Shown here: positions 1-6,948 of the stretch, piece after piece
Numbering within the stretch: position 1 is the first letter of the stretch
How the letters are laid out: every line of letters begins with the position of its first letter
Source: Methanoculleus sp.
GTDB lineage: Archaea; Halobacteriota; Methanomicrobia; Methanomicrobiales; Methanoculleaceae
Direction of reading: 5' to 3'
Assembly (NCBI GenBank): GCA_030156625.1
Contig: JASGMC010000007.1
Span: 1-39,167 of the forward strand
DNA length: 39,167 bases
Notes under the pieces: generated by a model
The model's input: the letters and a program-made list of their open reading frames with translations, nothing else
The model's database searches: none
Told to the model about the DNA's origin: nothing
Translations under genes and position numbers: made by a program

Positions 1-1
1 C

Positions 2-886
2 CCGGACCCCGGCGCATACTGGCGGCTGGTCCAGGACCTCGGGGTGACGATCTTCTACACCGCGCCGACCGCCATCCGGATGTTCATGCGCTACGGCGAC
101 GAGTGGCCGGCGAAGTACGACCTCTCGACGCTCCGGGTGCTCGGCTCGGTCGGCGAGCCGCTCAACCCCGAGGCGTTCGAGTGGTACTACCACACCATCG
201 GCGGCGCGCGATGCCCGATCGTGGACACCTGGTGGCAGACCGAGACCGGAATGCACATGGTGACCACGATGATCGGGGAGGCGATGAAACCGGGGTTTGC
301 CGGAAAGCCCGTCCCTGGCGCCGTCGTGGACGTGGTCGACAGGACCGGCAACCCGGTCCCGCCCGGCACCGGCGGGTTCCTGGTCATCAGGGAACCCTGG
401 CCCGCGATGCTCCGGACGGTCCACGGCAACGACGAACGCTACCGCGCCTACTGGAACACCATCCCGGGATGCTATAAGGCAGGGGATCTCGCGGTGAAGG
501 ACGAGGACGGCTACATCATGGTCATCGGGCGGGCCGACGACCTGATCGTCGTCTCCGGGCACAACATCGGGACCGCGGAGGTCGAGAGCGCGCTCGTCTC
601 CCACGACGCGGTGGCTGAGGCGGCCGTCATCGGGAAGCCCGACCTCCTGAAGGGCAACGTCATCAAGGCCTTCGTCACCCTCCGCATGGGTGCGGACTCG
701 GGTGACGGCCTCTCCGACGAACTTGCCCGCCACGTCAGGAAAAGCCTCGGCCCCGTCGCGGTGCCGGCCGAGATCGAGTTCATGGACAGGCTCCCAAAGA
801 CCCGGAGCGGCAAGATCATGCGCAGGGTCCTGAAGGCCCGGGAGCTCGGCATGGACCCGGGGGACATCTCCACCCTGGAGGAGTAA
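2..886 (+). CDS. acs: Acetyl-CoA synthetase (AMP-forming), C-terminal part
   Basis: The 5' end lies outside the window. The open frame runs from base 2 ([19 protein letters not shown]) to TAA at 884-886. The enzyme adenylates acetate and then forms acetyl-CoA in the cytoplasm. Visible hallmarks are the WWQTETG motif of the adenylate-forming core, [14 protein letters not shown], the hinge/C-terminal domain [20 protein letters not shown], and the C-terminal [10 protein letters not shown] motif with the lysine that is catalytic in the first half-reaction and is acetylated in homologues. One oddity: the residue after SGH, usually Arg in bacterial Acs (SGHRLGT), is Asn here. Another short-chain acyl-CoA synthetase is therefore possible. 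The MFS transporter starts 5 bases downstream and is probably cotranscribed. Confidence 0.9.
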   Translation, partial: PDPGAYWRLVQDLGVTIFYTAPTAIRMFMRYGDEWPAKYDLSTLRVLGSVGEPLNPEAFEWYYHTIGGARCPIVDTWWQTETGMHMVTTMIGEAMKPGFAGKPVPGAVVDVVDRTGNPVPPGTGGFLVIREPWPAMLRTVHGNDERYRAYWNTIPGCYKAGDLAVKDEDGYIMVIGRADDLIVVSGHNIGTAEVESALVSHDAVAEAAVIGKPDLLKGNVIKAFVTLRMGADSGDGLSDELARHVRKSLGPVAVPAEIEFMDRLPKTRSGKIMRRVLKARELGMDPGDISTLEE

Positions 887-891
887 CCCCC

Positions 892-2193
892 ATGCCCGAC
901 GCACCGGCGATCTTCGGTCTGCCCGCGGAGAAGGGGCGGTGGGGGCTTGTCGCCCTCGGCCTCGTCATCAACCTCTGCCTCGGGAGCATCTACTCCTGGA
1001 GCGTCTTCGTCGCGCCGCTTGCGGCGCACTTCACCGCGGCGCTCGGCCGGGAGGTGACGGCAGGAGAGGTGCTCCTCCCGTTCTCGGTATTCCTCGCATT
1101 CTTCGCGATAGCGATGCCGCTCGCCGGGAAGTACATCGAGCGCTACGGCCCCCGGAAGGTGACGATCGTCGGCGGATTCCTCACCGGCCTCGGGTGGCTC
1201 CTCGCCTCGACGGCGACGTCGGTCGAAGCCCTTTACGTCGTCTACGGGGTGATCGGGGGGCTCGGGGTCGGGATCGCCTACGGGGCGCCGGTCGCCGTGG
1301 CCGCCCGGTGGTTCCCGGACCGGCGGGGACTCGCGGTGGGGCTCACCCTGCTCGGGTTCGGGTTCTCGGCGTTCATCACGGCAAACGCAGCCGGGGCGCT
1401 GATCGCCGCGTACGGGGTGATGGCGACGTTCCGCATCTTCGGGACCGCGCTCATCGCCGTGCTGGTCCTCTCGGCCCTGCCGCTCCGGTTCCCGCCGGCC
1501 GGATGGCAGCCCAAGGGCTGGTCGGCGCCCGCACCCGGGGTCGGAACGGCGCCGGTCTGCGAGTGCGACCGCAGCGCAATGCTCAGGACGGGAACCTTCT
1601 ACGGGCTCTTCGCCTGCTACTTCGTCGGCTGCCTCGCGGGGCTTATGGCGATCTCGATCGCAAAACCGGTCGGGACCGAGGTAGCGGGTATCGATGCGGG
1701 GCTCGCGACGGTCCTCGTCGGGTTCTTCGCCGTCTTCAACGGCGCGGGAAGGCCGGCGTTCGGCGGTCTCGCCGACCGGATATCCCCGCAAAAGACGGCG
1801 ATGCTGACGTTTGCCCTGATCGCGGCGGCATCGGTCCTGATGTGGTTCGCGCCGGGGGCGCCCGCCTACATCGTCTCGTTTGCCGTCCTCTGGGGCTGCC
1901 TCGGGGGCTGGCTCGCCATCGCGCCGACGGCGACGGCGTCCTACTTCGGGACGTGCGACTACCCGCGGTGCTACGGGGTCGTCTTCCTCGCTTACGGCGC
2001 CGGCGCCATCGCCGGGCCGCAACTCGCGGGGTCCATCCGGACGGCGACCGGGACCTACCTCGGGGTCTTCCCGTGGGTCGCGGCCCTCGCGGCGGCGGGG
2101 TTCGTCGTCGCCTGGCTCCTGATGCGGCCGCCGGCGGGGGTTCCGGCGACGGGGGAGGAGAGAGAAGAAGAAGGGGTTACGCCCTCTCCGTGA
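892..2193 (+). CDS. MFS transporter, oxalate/formate antiporter (OFA) family
   Basis: A 433-residue membrane protein with about twelve hydrophobic segments, the normal length for a major facilitator. The first helix carries VINLCLGSIYSWSVF, the typical OFA-family opening. The loop between helices 2 and 3 has GKYIERYGPRK, and the second half has the matching GLADRISPQK, the usual duplicated MFS loop. A central cytoplasmic loop (about residues 200-230) contains a CECD motif. The start ATG is 5 bases after the acs stop, so a shared transcript is likely. A small carboxylate such as acetate, formate or oxalate is a reasonable substrate guess from family and context, but the sequence does not settle it. 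The 3' end overlaps the convergent RNase III-like gene by 17 bases. Confidence 0.85.
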   Translation: MPDAPAIFGLPAEKGRWGLVALGLVINLCLGSIYSWSVFVAPLAAHFTAALGREVTAGEVLLPFSVFLAFFAIAMPLAGKYIERYGPRKVTIVGGFLTGLGWLLASTATSVEALYVVYGVIGGLGVGIAYGAPVAVAARWFPDRRGLAVGLTLLGFGFSAFITANAAGALIAAYGVMATFRIFGTALIAVLVLSALPLRFPPAGWQPKGWSAPAPGVGTAPVCECDRSAMLRTGTFYGLFACYFVGCLAGLMAISIAKPVGTEVAGIDAGLATVLVGFFAVFNGAGRPAFGGLADRISPQKTAMLTFALIAAASVLMWFAPGAPAYIVSFAVLWGCLGGWLAIAPTATASYFGTCDYPRCYGVVFLAYGAGAIAGPQLAGSIRTATGTYLGVFPWVAALAAAGFVVAWLLMRPPAGVPATGEEREEEGVTPSP

Positions 2194-2641
2194 GCCCGAG
2201 CCGCCGGAGCACGCCCGCGGCCGCGTCCATCCCGCCGTCCAGGTAGACAGCGCCGACGAGCGCTTCCAGGCACTCGGCGAGGACCCGGCCGGAGGTCCAG
2301 ACCGCCTGGGCGGCCTCGCCCTTTCCCCAGCGGACGTAGTCGGCGAGATCGAGGCCTTCCGCGAGGCCGCGGAGCCGGGTCATGTTCACCAGGTTCATCT
2401 TCCGGTTGGTGATCGCGCCCTTGTCGTGCGCCCCGCCCGCGACCACCGCCTCCACGACGACCACGTTGATGACCGCGTCGCCGAGGGTGGCGAGGGCGTC
2501 CATGTGGGCGCCGGGAGGAAGGCCCGCCTCCAGGGCGTAGGCGAGACGGGTGAGCGCCCGCGTAAGAAGTGCTCGGTCCCTGAAGGTGTAGCCGATCCGC
2601 TCCTCGAGCCGGCGTACTCCGCCGGTGTCACCGCTGTTCAT
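2177..2641 (-). CDS. RNase III-like protein, single catalytic-type domain, degenerate active site
   Basis: 154 residues covering one RNase III fold and no double-stranded RNA binding domain. The family opening is clear (LEERIGYTFRDRALLTRALT), as is the end (LAECLEALVGAVYLDGG). The signature normally reading NERLEFLGD is MDALATLGD here. Against E. coli RNase III numbering, D45 and E117 are kept (D55 and E126 here), D114 becomes Glu, E38 becomes Asp and E41 becomes Ala. Activity on dsRNA is therefore uncertain. The gene lies 10 bases after the cyclophilin stop on the same strand, so the two probably form an operon. Confidence 0.8.
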   Translation of the reverse strand: MNSGDTGGVRRLEERIGYTFRDRALLTRALTRLAYALEAGLPPGAHMDALATLGDAVINVVVVEAVVAGGAHDKGAITNRKMNLVNMTRLRGLAEGLDLADYVRWGKGEAAQAVWTSGRVLAECLEALVGAVYLDGGMDAAAGVLRRLGLTERA

Positions 2642-2651
2642 GAAAAAGGGG

Positions 2652-3143
2652 TTACTCCAGAACTTCGGCCTTCTCGATCCGGACGGGGACCGCCGGTTTA
2701 TCGGCGGAGTTCGTCTTCACCTTCCCGATCTTATCGACGACGTCCATCCCTTCCACCACTTCACCAAAGACCGGGTGGGCGCTCGGTGTCCGGGGGTTGT
2801 CCCAGTCGAGATAGGTGTTGTCCACCAGGTTGATGAAGAACTGGCTGCCGCCGGTGTTCGGGCGGCCGGTGTTCGCCATGGCGATCGTCCCCCGGACGTT
2901 CGAGTGGCCCTTCACGAACTCGTCGGTGATCTTGTAGCCCGGTCCGCCCGTCCCGGTGCCGGTGGGATCACCGCCCTGGATCATGAAGTTCGCGATGACC
3001 CTATGAAAGATCGTGCCGTCGTAGAACCCGGATTTTGCGAGTTTCTCAAAGTTCCCCGCGGTAACCGGCATGTCGTCGTAGAGGCGGATCGTGATGTCTC
3101 CCATGGTCGTGTGGAGCACGACGTTCTTCTCTGCCATAACCAT
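2652..3143 (-). CDS. Cyclophilin-type peptidyl-prolyl cis-trans isomerase
   Basis: 163 residues, the size of a single-domain cytosolic cyclophilin, with no signal peptide. It catalyses cis/trans isomerisation of X-Pro bonds during protein folding. Active-site motifs are FHRVIANFMIQGGD (catalytic Arg at about residue 48, Gln at about 56), GSQFFINL and HPVFGEVVEG. Two in-frame starts exist, ATG at 3143 (MVMAEKN) and ATG at 3137 (MAEKN). A GGAG about 8 bases before the second makes that one attractive. A TATA-like stretch at 3175-3183 on the minus strand fits a short leader. It is the first gene of a two-gene unit with the RNase III-like gene. Confidence 0.93.
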   Translation of the reverse strand: MVMAEKNVVLHTTMGDITIRLYDDMPVTAGNFEKLAKSGFYDGTIFHRVIANFMIQGGDPTGTGTGGPGYKITDEFVKGHSNVRGTIAMANTGRPNTGGSQFFINLVDNTYLDWDNPRTPSAHPVFGEVVEGMDVVDKIGKVKTNSADKPAVPVRIEKAEVLE

Positions 3144-3174
3144 TAACTCCGTAATGGTATTGTCCGTCGTTGCT

Positions 3175-3183
3175 ACTTATACT
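3175..3183 (-). promoter_or_regulatory. Putative TATA box for the cyclophilin gene
   Basis: The minus strand reads AGTATAAGT. It is centred about 36 bases upstream of the first ATG, which would give a leader of roughly 10 to 17 bases. This is a visual match only. Confidence 0.4.
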
Positions 3184-3275
3184 GATGGAGGGCGGAATGC
3201 ACGCAGGCCCGGCAGCCATGGCCCCGGCTTATCGAGTCAATGATATATCTTAAACAACAGCAACAAGTAAAAATG

Positions 3276-3285
3276 ATTTATATTA
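3276..3285 (+). promoter_or_regulatory. Putative TATA box for the THEP1-like gene
   Basis: ATTTATATTA is preceded by an A-rich BRE-like stretch. It is centred about 25 bases before the ATG at 3305, the spacing expected for a leaderless archaeal transcript. A second TATA-like element (GATATATCTTA) lies about 35 bases further upstream. Confidence 0.5.
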
Positions 3286-3304
3286 TCAGCCCGGAAGTAT
3301 ATGC

Positions 3305-4009
3305 ATGTACTCCGGAATGAACCGCCGTGCGCCGGTCTTCATCATCACCGGCGGGCAGGGCCAGTGCAAGACGACGTTCCTGCACCTGGTTCTCGGGCTC
3401 ATCGTCGGGCTGAACGTGCGGGTCCGGGGGGTGCTCGCTCCCGGCCATACACGGGACGGACGGAGGTCGGGGTTCACCCTGGTCGACCTCGCCACCGGCG
3501 GGCACGAGGAACTCGCTTCGATCGACCCCGACCCGCGGTGCGAAGCCCACGGCCGATTCTACTTCCAGCCCGTTGGGCTCGCGTTCGGCCGCAGGGCGCT
3601 CGCGCCGCCGGACCCCCGGGAGACCGATCTGCTGGTCATCGACGAAGTTGGGAGGTTCGAGCTCCAGGGCGCGGTCTGGGCGGAGCAGCTCGACCGATTG
3701 ACCGCACACCCGCACCCCCCGATGGTCTGGACGGTCCGGCGCCGGCTCCTCGATACAGTCGTCGAGCGGTGGGATATCACGAACCCGGTCGTGGTGGACG
3801 TCGGGACCGCGAGCGTCATGGCGACGGCGGACGCCGTGATGGAAGCCGTCTGGGAGTGGCGCGAGGCGCAGACGGCCTCCGGGGCTCCGGCTTTCCCGCT
3901 CCCCCGGGGCTGTACCGCCGGCGATCCCCCGCTGCTTGCGGATGCAGCCGCCGGGGCGCCACGGAGCACCCCGGTGATCCTCCGGCGGTGCTACGGCCCG
4001 GAGGAGTGA
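3305..4009 (+). CDS. THEP1-like nucleoside-triphosphatase
   Basis: 234 residues. The N-terminal P-loop reads GGQGQCKT (residues 16-23) and is followed by the THEP1-type GVLAPGHTRDGRRSGFTLVDL. The Walker B equivalent is LLVIDEVGRFEL, matching the family IDEIGxxEL motif. THEP1 proteins hydrolyse NTPs in vitro, and their physiological role is unclear. The second P-loop glycine, next to the essential Lys, is Cys (TGC in place of GGC). ATG 3305 suits the TATA box at 3276; ATG 3317 is an alternative. After about residue 195 the chain is Pro/Ala rich without a recognised domain. The 3' end overlaps the convergent DGC-domain gene by 19 bases. Confidence 0.75.
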   Translation: MYSGMNRRAPVFIITGGQGQCKTTFLHLVLGLIVGLNVRVRGVLAPGHTRDGRRSGFTLVDLATGGHEELASIDPDPRCEAHGRFYFQPVGLAFGRRALAPPDPRETDLLVIDEVGRFELQGAVWAEQLDRLTAHPHPPMVWTVRRRLLDTVVERWDITNPVVVDVGTASVMATADAVMEAVWEWREAQTASGAPAFPLPRGCTAGDPPLLADAAAGAPRSTPVILRRCYGPEE

Positions 4010-4350
4010 GGGGGGCCGCCCCGGATCGCCCCGATCACCGCCCCGCTGAGCCGCTCGATCTCGTCGAACCGCGGCTCCGCCATGCCGTTCTTTGCGATCC
4101 CGCACCCGGTCGCGACGACGTGCAGGTCCGGCTCGACCCCGATCTCCCGGAGGTTTTTGAGCGCACAGGTGTCCTCGCAGCCGTCCAGCGCGAGAACCCG
4201 GCCGGAAAGCGAGGGTGGGAGGCGGCGTGCCGGGATGCAGTCCTCAACGGAGCCCGGATACCGCTGCTGGACCACTATCCCCACCCGACCGGTCAGCTTC
4301 CCGGTGTTCGAGAGGCCGGAGCAGGTGACGATGGTGACGGGCTCGGACAC
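3991..4350 (-). CDS. DGC-domain putative zinc-binding protein
   Basis: 119 residues that match the DGC domain family, named for its Asp-Gly-Cys motif. Visible are an N-terminal CSGLSNTGKLT, then LALDGCEDTCALKNL, then VVATGCGIAKNG, giving a set of conserved Cys that could bind metal. The GTG start at 4350 lies 4 bases after the DUF2703 stop, so the two genes are translationally linked. DGC and DUF2703 proteins often sit beside ArsR regulators and arsenic or metal genes in methanogens, and the ArsR gene at 6484 fits that. The biochemical function is unknown. Confidence 0.8.
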   Translation of the reverse strand: MSEPVTIVTCSGLSNTGKLTGRVGIVVQQRYPGSVEDCIPARRLPPSLSGRVLALDGCEDTCALKNLREIGVEPDLHVVATGCGIAKNGMAEPRFDEIERLSGAVIGAIRGGPPHSSGP

Positions 4351-4354
4351 GGCC

Positions 4355-4747
4355 TCACTCCAGCTCGAGCGCTTTTGCAGCCGCCCGCCCGATCAGCTCC
4401 GGCGGGATCGCCTCGTACTCCTCGCCGTTGTAGCGGAGCGTCCGGCACACCGCGTCTCCCCCGCAGGAGTCGCAGGATGCGCAGGAGCAGGATGTGGCAG
4501 TCACCTCGACCCCCTCGAGGAGTTCCTCGATCGGCACCCCGTTGAAGAGCAGGCTGCTCGATTCCGCAGCCGCGTCGTCTTCGAGGATCGTCTCGACCAG
4601 CCGGACGTCGATCCCCTCCATCTCGAGGAGCATGCTGATCTCCGCGAGAACGGCCGCAAGCGTCATTCCGGTCTCCTCACACAGTTCGCAGGCACTCTCG
4701 CCGTCCCTTCCGGTATGTTTCCATTCGATGACGAGTTCGGTCTTCAT
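4355..4747 (-). CDS. DUF2703 domain protein (thioredoxin-like, Cys-rich)
   Basis: 130 residues starting MKTELVIEWKHTGRDGESAC. This start is chosen because the minus strand reads GGAGGAGGT just before it, while the longer open frame upstream covers an arsC remnant. The N-terminal half has the CELCEETG motif and then an amphipathic helix, as in DUF2703. The middle LFNGVPIEELL resembles the thioredoxin-like 'VxxNGVPIEE' substrate loop. A Cys cluster (CSCASCDSCGGDAVC) follows at about residues 93-107 and probably binds metal. The partner gene is the downstream DGC protein. An arsenic- or metal-related redox role is inferred from context only. Confidence 0.8.
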   Translation of the reverse strand: MKTELVIEWKHTGRDGESACELCEETGMTLAAVLAEISMLLEMEGIDVRLVETILEDDAAAESSSLLFNGVPIEELLEGVEVTATSCSCASCDSCGGDAVCRTLRYNGEEYEAIPPELIGRAAAKALELE

Positions 4748-4861
4748 GGTGTACCTCCTCCATTGGCATCGACGGGACATCTTCCTGTCGCATGTAGTTC
4801 GTCTCACGGCAAGACCGGTCGGGTGGTGGAGGCCAGACAGATGACGACAGCAGCCACTGTT

Positions 4862-4951
4862 GTTCACTCTTCCGAACGCCCCGTCGAATTCACCGCGATC
4901 CCCGGGGCGATGGCTGGAGATGTCGATCCCGATCTCCGCCACTGCACGGGC
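4862..4951 (-). pseudogene. Remnant of arsC (arsenate reductase), internal fragment
   Basis: On the minus strand about 25-30 codons read ARAVAEIGIDISSHRP followed by GEFDGAFGRV. This matches the internal region of LMW-phosphatase-type arsenate reductases (typically AVRAMAEIGIDISSHR). Neither the N-terminal CTHNSARS catalytic loop nor the C-terminus is present nearby. Homology begins directly beside the 8-bp tandem repeat at 4953-4983. An in-frame extension joins it to the DUF2703 gene, but the ribosome binding site before 4747 argues against a fusion protein. Boundaries are approximate. Confidence 0.6.
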
Positions 4952-4952
4952 G

Positions 4953-4983
4953 GTACAGGGGTACAGGGGTACAGGGGTTCAGG
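4953..4983. repeat. 8-bp tandem repeat, about four copies
   Basis: GTACAGGG occurs three times in a row with a partial fourth (GTTCAGG). It borders the arsC fragment and probably marks a slippage or rearrangement point. Confidence 0.8.
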
Positions 4984-5006
4984 ACCCCCGAGCCGGTGCC
5001 GGGGGG

Positions 5007-5222
5007 TTAATCGTCGTCGCCACCGTCGTCGCCACCGTCGTCGCCCTGATCAGGTTCCTCCTCAAAACCTCTCTGATTTACCTCGTCCTGCCCGACTATC
5101 TTCGGCTTAACCTCCTCCTCTTCAAAAAACCTATCATAATCATCCGCCCTTCCCCTCGAAGAAAAGAGACCCTTAAGCCTTGAAACAATTCCGGTAGTAT
5201 TCTTGCCTGCCATGGTCACCAC
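5007..5222 (-). CDS. Small acidic protein of unknown function
   Basis: Up to 71 residues; the start may be ATG 5222 or ATG 5213 (MAGKNTTGIVSRLKGLFSS). The N-terminus is basic and amphipathic, the middle is charged, and the C-terminus is a Gly/Asp tail (GDDGGDDGGDDD) encoded by a 12-base repeat. A TATA-like stretch at 5264-5274 on the minus strand and the GGTG before the ATG support expression. I recognise no family. It could be a genuine small protein or a leftover of the decayed region it sits in. Confidence 0.45.
   Translation of the reverse strand: MVTMAGKNTTGIVSRLKGLFSSRGRADDYDRFFEEEEVKPKIVGQDEVNQRGFEEEPDQGDDGGDDGGDDD
5013..5045. repeat. 12-bp tandem repeat, about 2.75 copies
   Basis: GTCGTCGCCACC units in frame with the small acidic gene, encoding its Asp/Gly tail. 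Copy number could vary between strains. Confidence 0.8.
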
Positions 5223-5227
5223 ACCCG

Positions 5228-5252
5228 CTCCGGCCGCTGTGCCGGAGTTTTT
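5228..5252 (+). terminator. Hairpin followed by a short T run
   Basis: CTCCGG pairs with CCGGAG across an 8-base loop and is followed on the plus strand by TTTTT. No plus-strand gene ends here. The element may instead be a leader hairpin of the minus-strand small gene, or chance. Confidence 0.25.
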
Positions 5253-5356
5253 CGACCGAGTCTGAAATACTTTTCGCGAAGCATGGATATGAAGGTTTCT
5301 ATTTTCAATTAAAGCCGAAACCTGTCATTACTGCGAAAAGGACGGGCATTGAGGGG

Positions 5357-5935
5357 TTACATCCTCCGCGGCATGCTCCGCCTGTGCAGGTGCATCGCGG
5401 CGGCGGTGAAGGCCAGGGCAAATCCGGCGAGCGCCCCGATATCGATGGGGACCGGGAAGTAGTGTGCGCCGGTGAACGAGTAGCGGACAATGTCCGTGAA
5501 GTAGGTGAGCGGCGAGCAGGCCGCAAGAATAAGCCCCCACGCCAGCATCTGCTCCAGGGGGACAAAGATGCCGGATATGAAGACGAGCGGGAACTTCAGG
5601 AGGGGGGAGAGCATCATGATGTTCGAGGGCACGTTCGTCGGGGGACGGCAAGGAGTACGCCGATTGCCGAGAAGCAGCATGCAGCGATGGGGATTGCCAA
5701 ACCGCTGCTTCGCCTGAACCGGTTTCTTCATGATATCGTGCCCGAAGATCCTCGCACTCCCGCCGTCCATCGGGATGACGCCGGTGAGCATCCGGGTGGT
5801 GGTGGTCTTTCCCGCCCCGTTCGGCCCGAGGAAGCCAAAGATCTCTCCTTCGCGGACCTCGAACGAGACGCGGTCCACGGCGGTGATGGCGCCGAAGACC
5901 CTGGTCAGGTCTATGGCCTCGATCACTCCCGGCAT
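5357..5935 (-). pseudogene. Broken ABC transporter: ATPase head joined to permease tail
   Basis: The first 80 or so residues are a normal drug-type ABC ATPase N-terminus (EAIDLTRVFGAITAVDRVSF, then LGPNGAGKTTTTRMLTG as Walker A). Homology stops after KQRFG, before the signature and Walker B regions. From about residue 106 the chain is the C-terminal part of an ABC-2 permease (SNIMMLSPLLKFPLVFISGI, then SPLTYFTDIVRYS) with about three membrane segments. Between them, a second frame reads IPIAACCFSAIGVLLAVP, clearly permease, shifted by one base at a C run near 5646-5650. So a large deletion fused the two genes, and a one-base loss then restored an open frame. The product cannot be a working ATPase. 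Confidence 0.8.
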
Positions 5936-6051
5936 GCCGCTCTCCCTCCTCCTATCCGGCGTATCCCGAGGACGAACAGCCGCGCGCGACTCCTGCTGCT
6001 CCGCACCCCATCCACAACGCCCATCCTTTCCTGCATATCAACGTCGTCCTC

Positions 6052-6072
6052 GTGCAAGCTCCGTACTTGCAC
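6052..6072. promoter_or_regulatory. Inverted repeat upstream of the broken ABC transporter
   Basis: GTGCAAG and CTTGCAC form a 7-7-7 inverted repeat about 120 bases upstream of the ABC start. The spacing and symmetry suit a dimeric regulator operator (PadR, TetR or ArsR type). The identity of the regulator is unknown. Confidence 0.4.
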
Positions 6073-6133
6073 TGTTACAAGCAACACTTCTGCAAGCGGA
6101 GTATTGAGGTGCAACAGATGACGACGGTGAAGG

Positions 6134-6262
6134 CTATACTTGCCCCTCTCCGAACGTCGCCTCGATCCAGGCAGTGATCCCGTCCCGGATCTGCCGAACG
6201 CCGGCCACGATCTCCTCGTCGGTGCCGATGAGTTTCGACGGGGCCGGGATCCGCAAATTCAA
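6134..6262 (-). pseudogene. Remnant of arsC (arsenate reductase), C-terminal fragment
   Basis: On the minus strand the last 40 or so codons read PAPSKLIGTDEEIVAG then VRQIRDGITAWIEATFGEG. This resembles the C-terminal helix region of LMW-phosphatase-type arsenate reductases. Nothing upstream matches the rest of the enzyme, and the open frame beyond it runs into the arsR promoter region. On the minus strand this C-terminal piece lies upstream of the internal piece at 4862-4951. The two are therefore not one gene split by an insertion. Confidence 0.5.
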
Positions 6263-6273
6263 ACTTTTTTGAA
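6258..6273. promoter_or_regulatory. Possible ArsR-type operator
   Basis: TTCAAA, four bases, TTTGAA: a perfect 6-4-6 inverted repeat in an AT-rich pocket. TTCAA/TTGAA dyads are common in ArsR/SmtB-family operators. It lies about 210 bases upstream of the ArsR gene and directly before the arsC remnant. Confidence 0.4.
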
Positions 6274-6434
6274 GTGATGTGTACGGTGCCGGGTGCGGCA
6301 GGACAACCCTGCTGGAGCCCTCTGCTCGGCCCGTAGGGAGTGATTTATGGCCGGTACTGCTCCCGATTCCCGCGCGAGAGGGTATGTGTCCGGGGCGAAA
6401 TGCGCGGGTGATAGGGCACACGACAGTCTTGAAA

Positions 6435-6443
6435 AGGTATATG
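6435..6443 (+). promoter_or_regulatory. Putative TATA box for the ArsR gene
   Basis: AAGGTATATGCC lies about 45 bases before the GTG start. Transcription would begin near 6463, leaving room for the purine-rich ribosome binding site GGAAAGGAAG. Confidence 0.4.
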
Positions 6444-6483
6444 CCGCCTCGTTTCATACCAGTGTGGAAAGGAAGAGAGCATT

Positions 6484-6867
6484 GTGGAGGAGAAGAGAGG
6501 GCGCCGGGAAGAGACGCTGCCTCTCCCGCCGGAGGTCGAGGAGGCGCTCTGCCGGTGCGGGGGCATCGCAGGGCTGACGGGGAGGCTGCCGGAGGACGAA
6601 CTCCTCAACAGGGAGAGCGCTCTTTACCGCGCACTCGCCGACCCCCTCCGGTTGAAAATCCTCGCAATGCTTGCCGTGCAGCCGCTCTGCGTCTGCGTCA
6701 TAAGGGAGGTGCTCGGGATAGCGGACTCGAAGCTCTCCTACCACCTCGGGGTTTTGAAGAAGGCCGGGCTGATCGCCGGCGAGGCGCAGGGGAACTGGAT
6801 CATCTACCGGCTGACCGCCGGGGGCGTTGTGTGGGCGCGGCAGGTGGCGGGCGACGCCAGAGACTGA
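6484..6867 (+). CDS. ArsR-family winged-helix regulator
   Basis: 127 residues. The central ALYRALADPLRLKILAML, then ADSKLSYHLGVLKKAGLI is a classical ArsR winged helix-turn-helix, ending with the wing GNWIIYRLT. The LCVCVI motif (Cys 69 and 71) just before the recognition region resembles the ELCVCDL metal/arsenite site of ArsR. A second Cys pair lies at residues 23 and 25. The GTG start is preceded by GGAAAGGAAG. It probably once controlled the arsC/DUF2703/DGC locus on the other strand through the dyad at 6258-6273, an inference from position and family. Confidence 0.85.
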   Translation: MEEKRGRREETLPLPPEVEEALCRCGGIAGLTGRLPEDELLNRESALYRALADPLRLKILAMLAVQPLCVCVIREVLGIADSKLSYHLGVLKKAGLIAGEAQGNWIIYRLTAGGVVWARQVAGDARD

Positions 6868-6948
6868 ATGTTTGCTTCGCGCGATCCCGGATATCTGGGA
6901 GGGTGACTCTCGGGGCCAGAGAATCCAAAAAAGATGATATCCCGGGCC

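Noticed and set aside
511-2022. 503-codon open frame on the minus strand across acs and the MFS gene
   Set aside because: Arg/Asp/Pro-rich shadow of well-supported plus-strand genes in GC-rich DNA. No family resemblance.
2172-2655. AAGGGGTTA motifs at 2172, 2645 and 5352 as possible ORB tails
   Set aside because: They lack the CCAGTGGAAA dyad and lie at stop codons of minus-strand genes.
4748-4942. N-terminal extension fusing the arsC fragment to DUF2703
   Set aside because: A strong ribosome binding site precedes the ATG at 4747, and about 40 codons between the two parts have no homology.
5923-6114. 63-codon minus-strand frame (MHLNTPLAEV...) as a regulator of the ABC transporter
   Set aside because: No helix-turn-helix or other recognisable motif; it overlaps the dyad at 6052-6072 and looks like promoter DNA.
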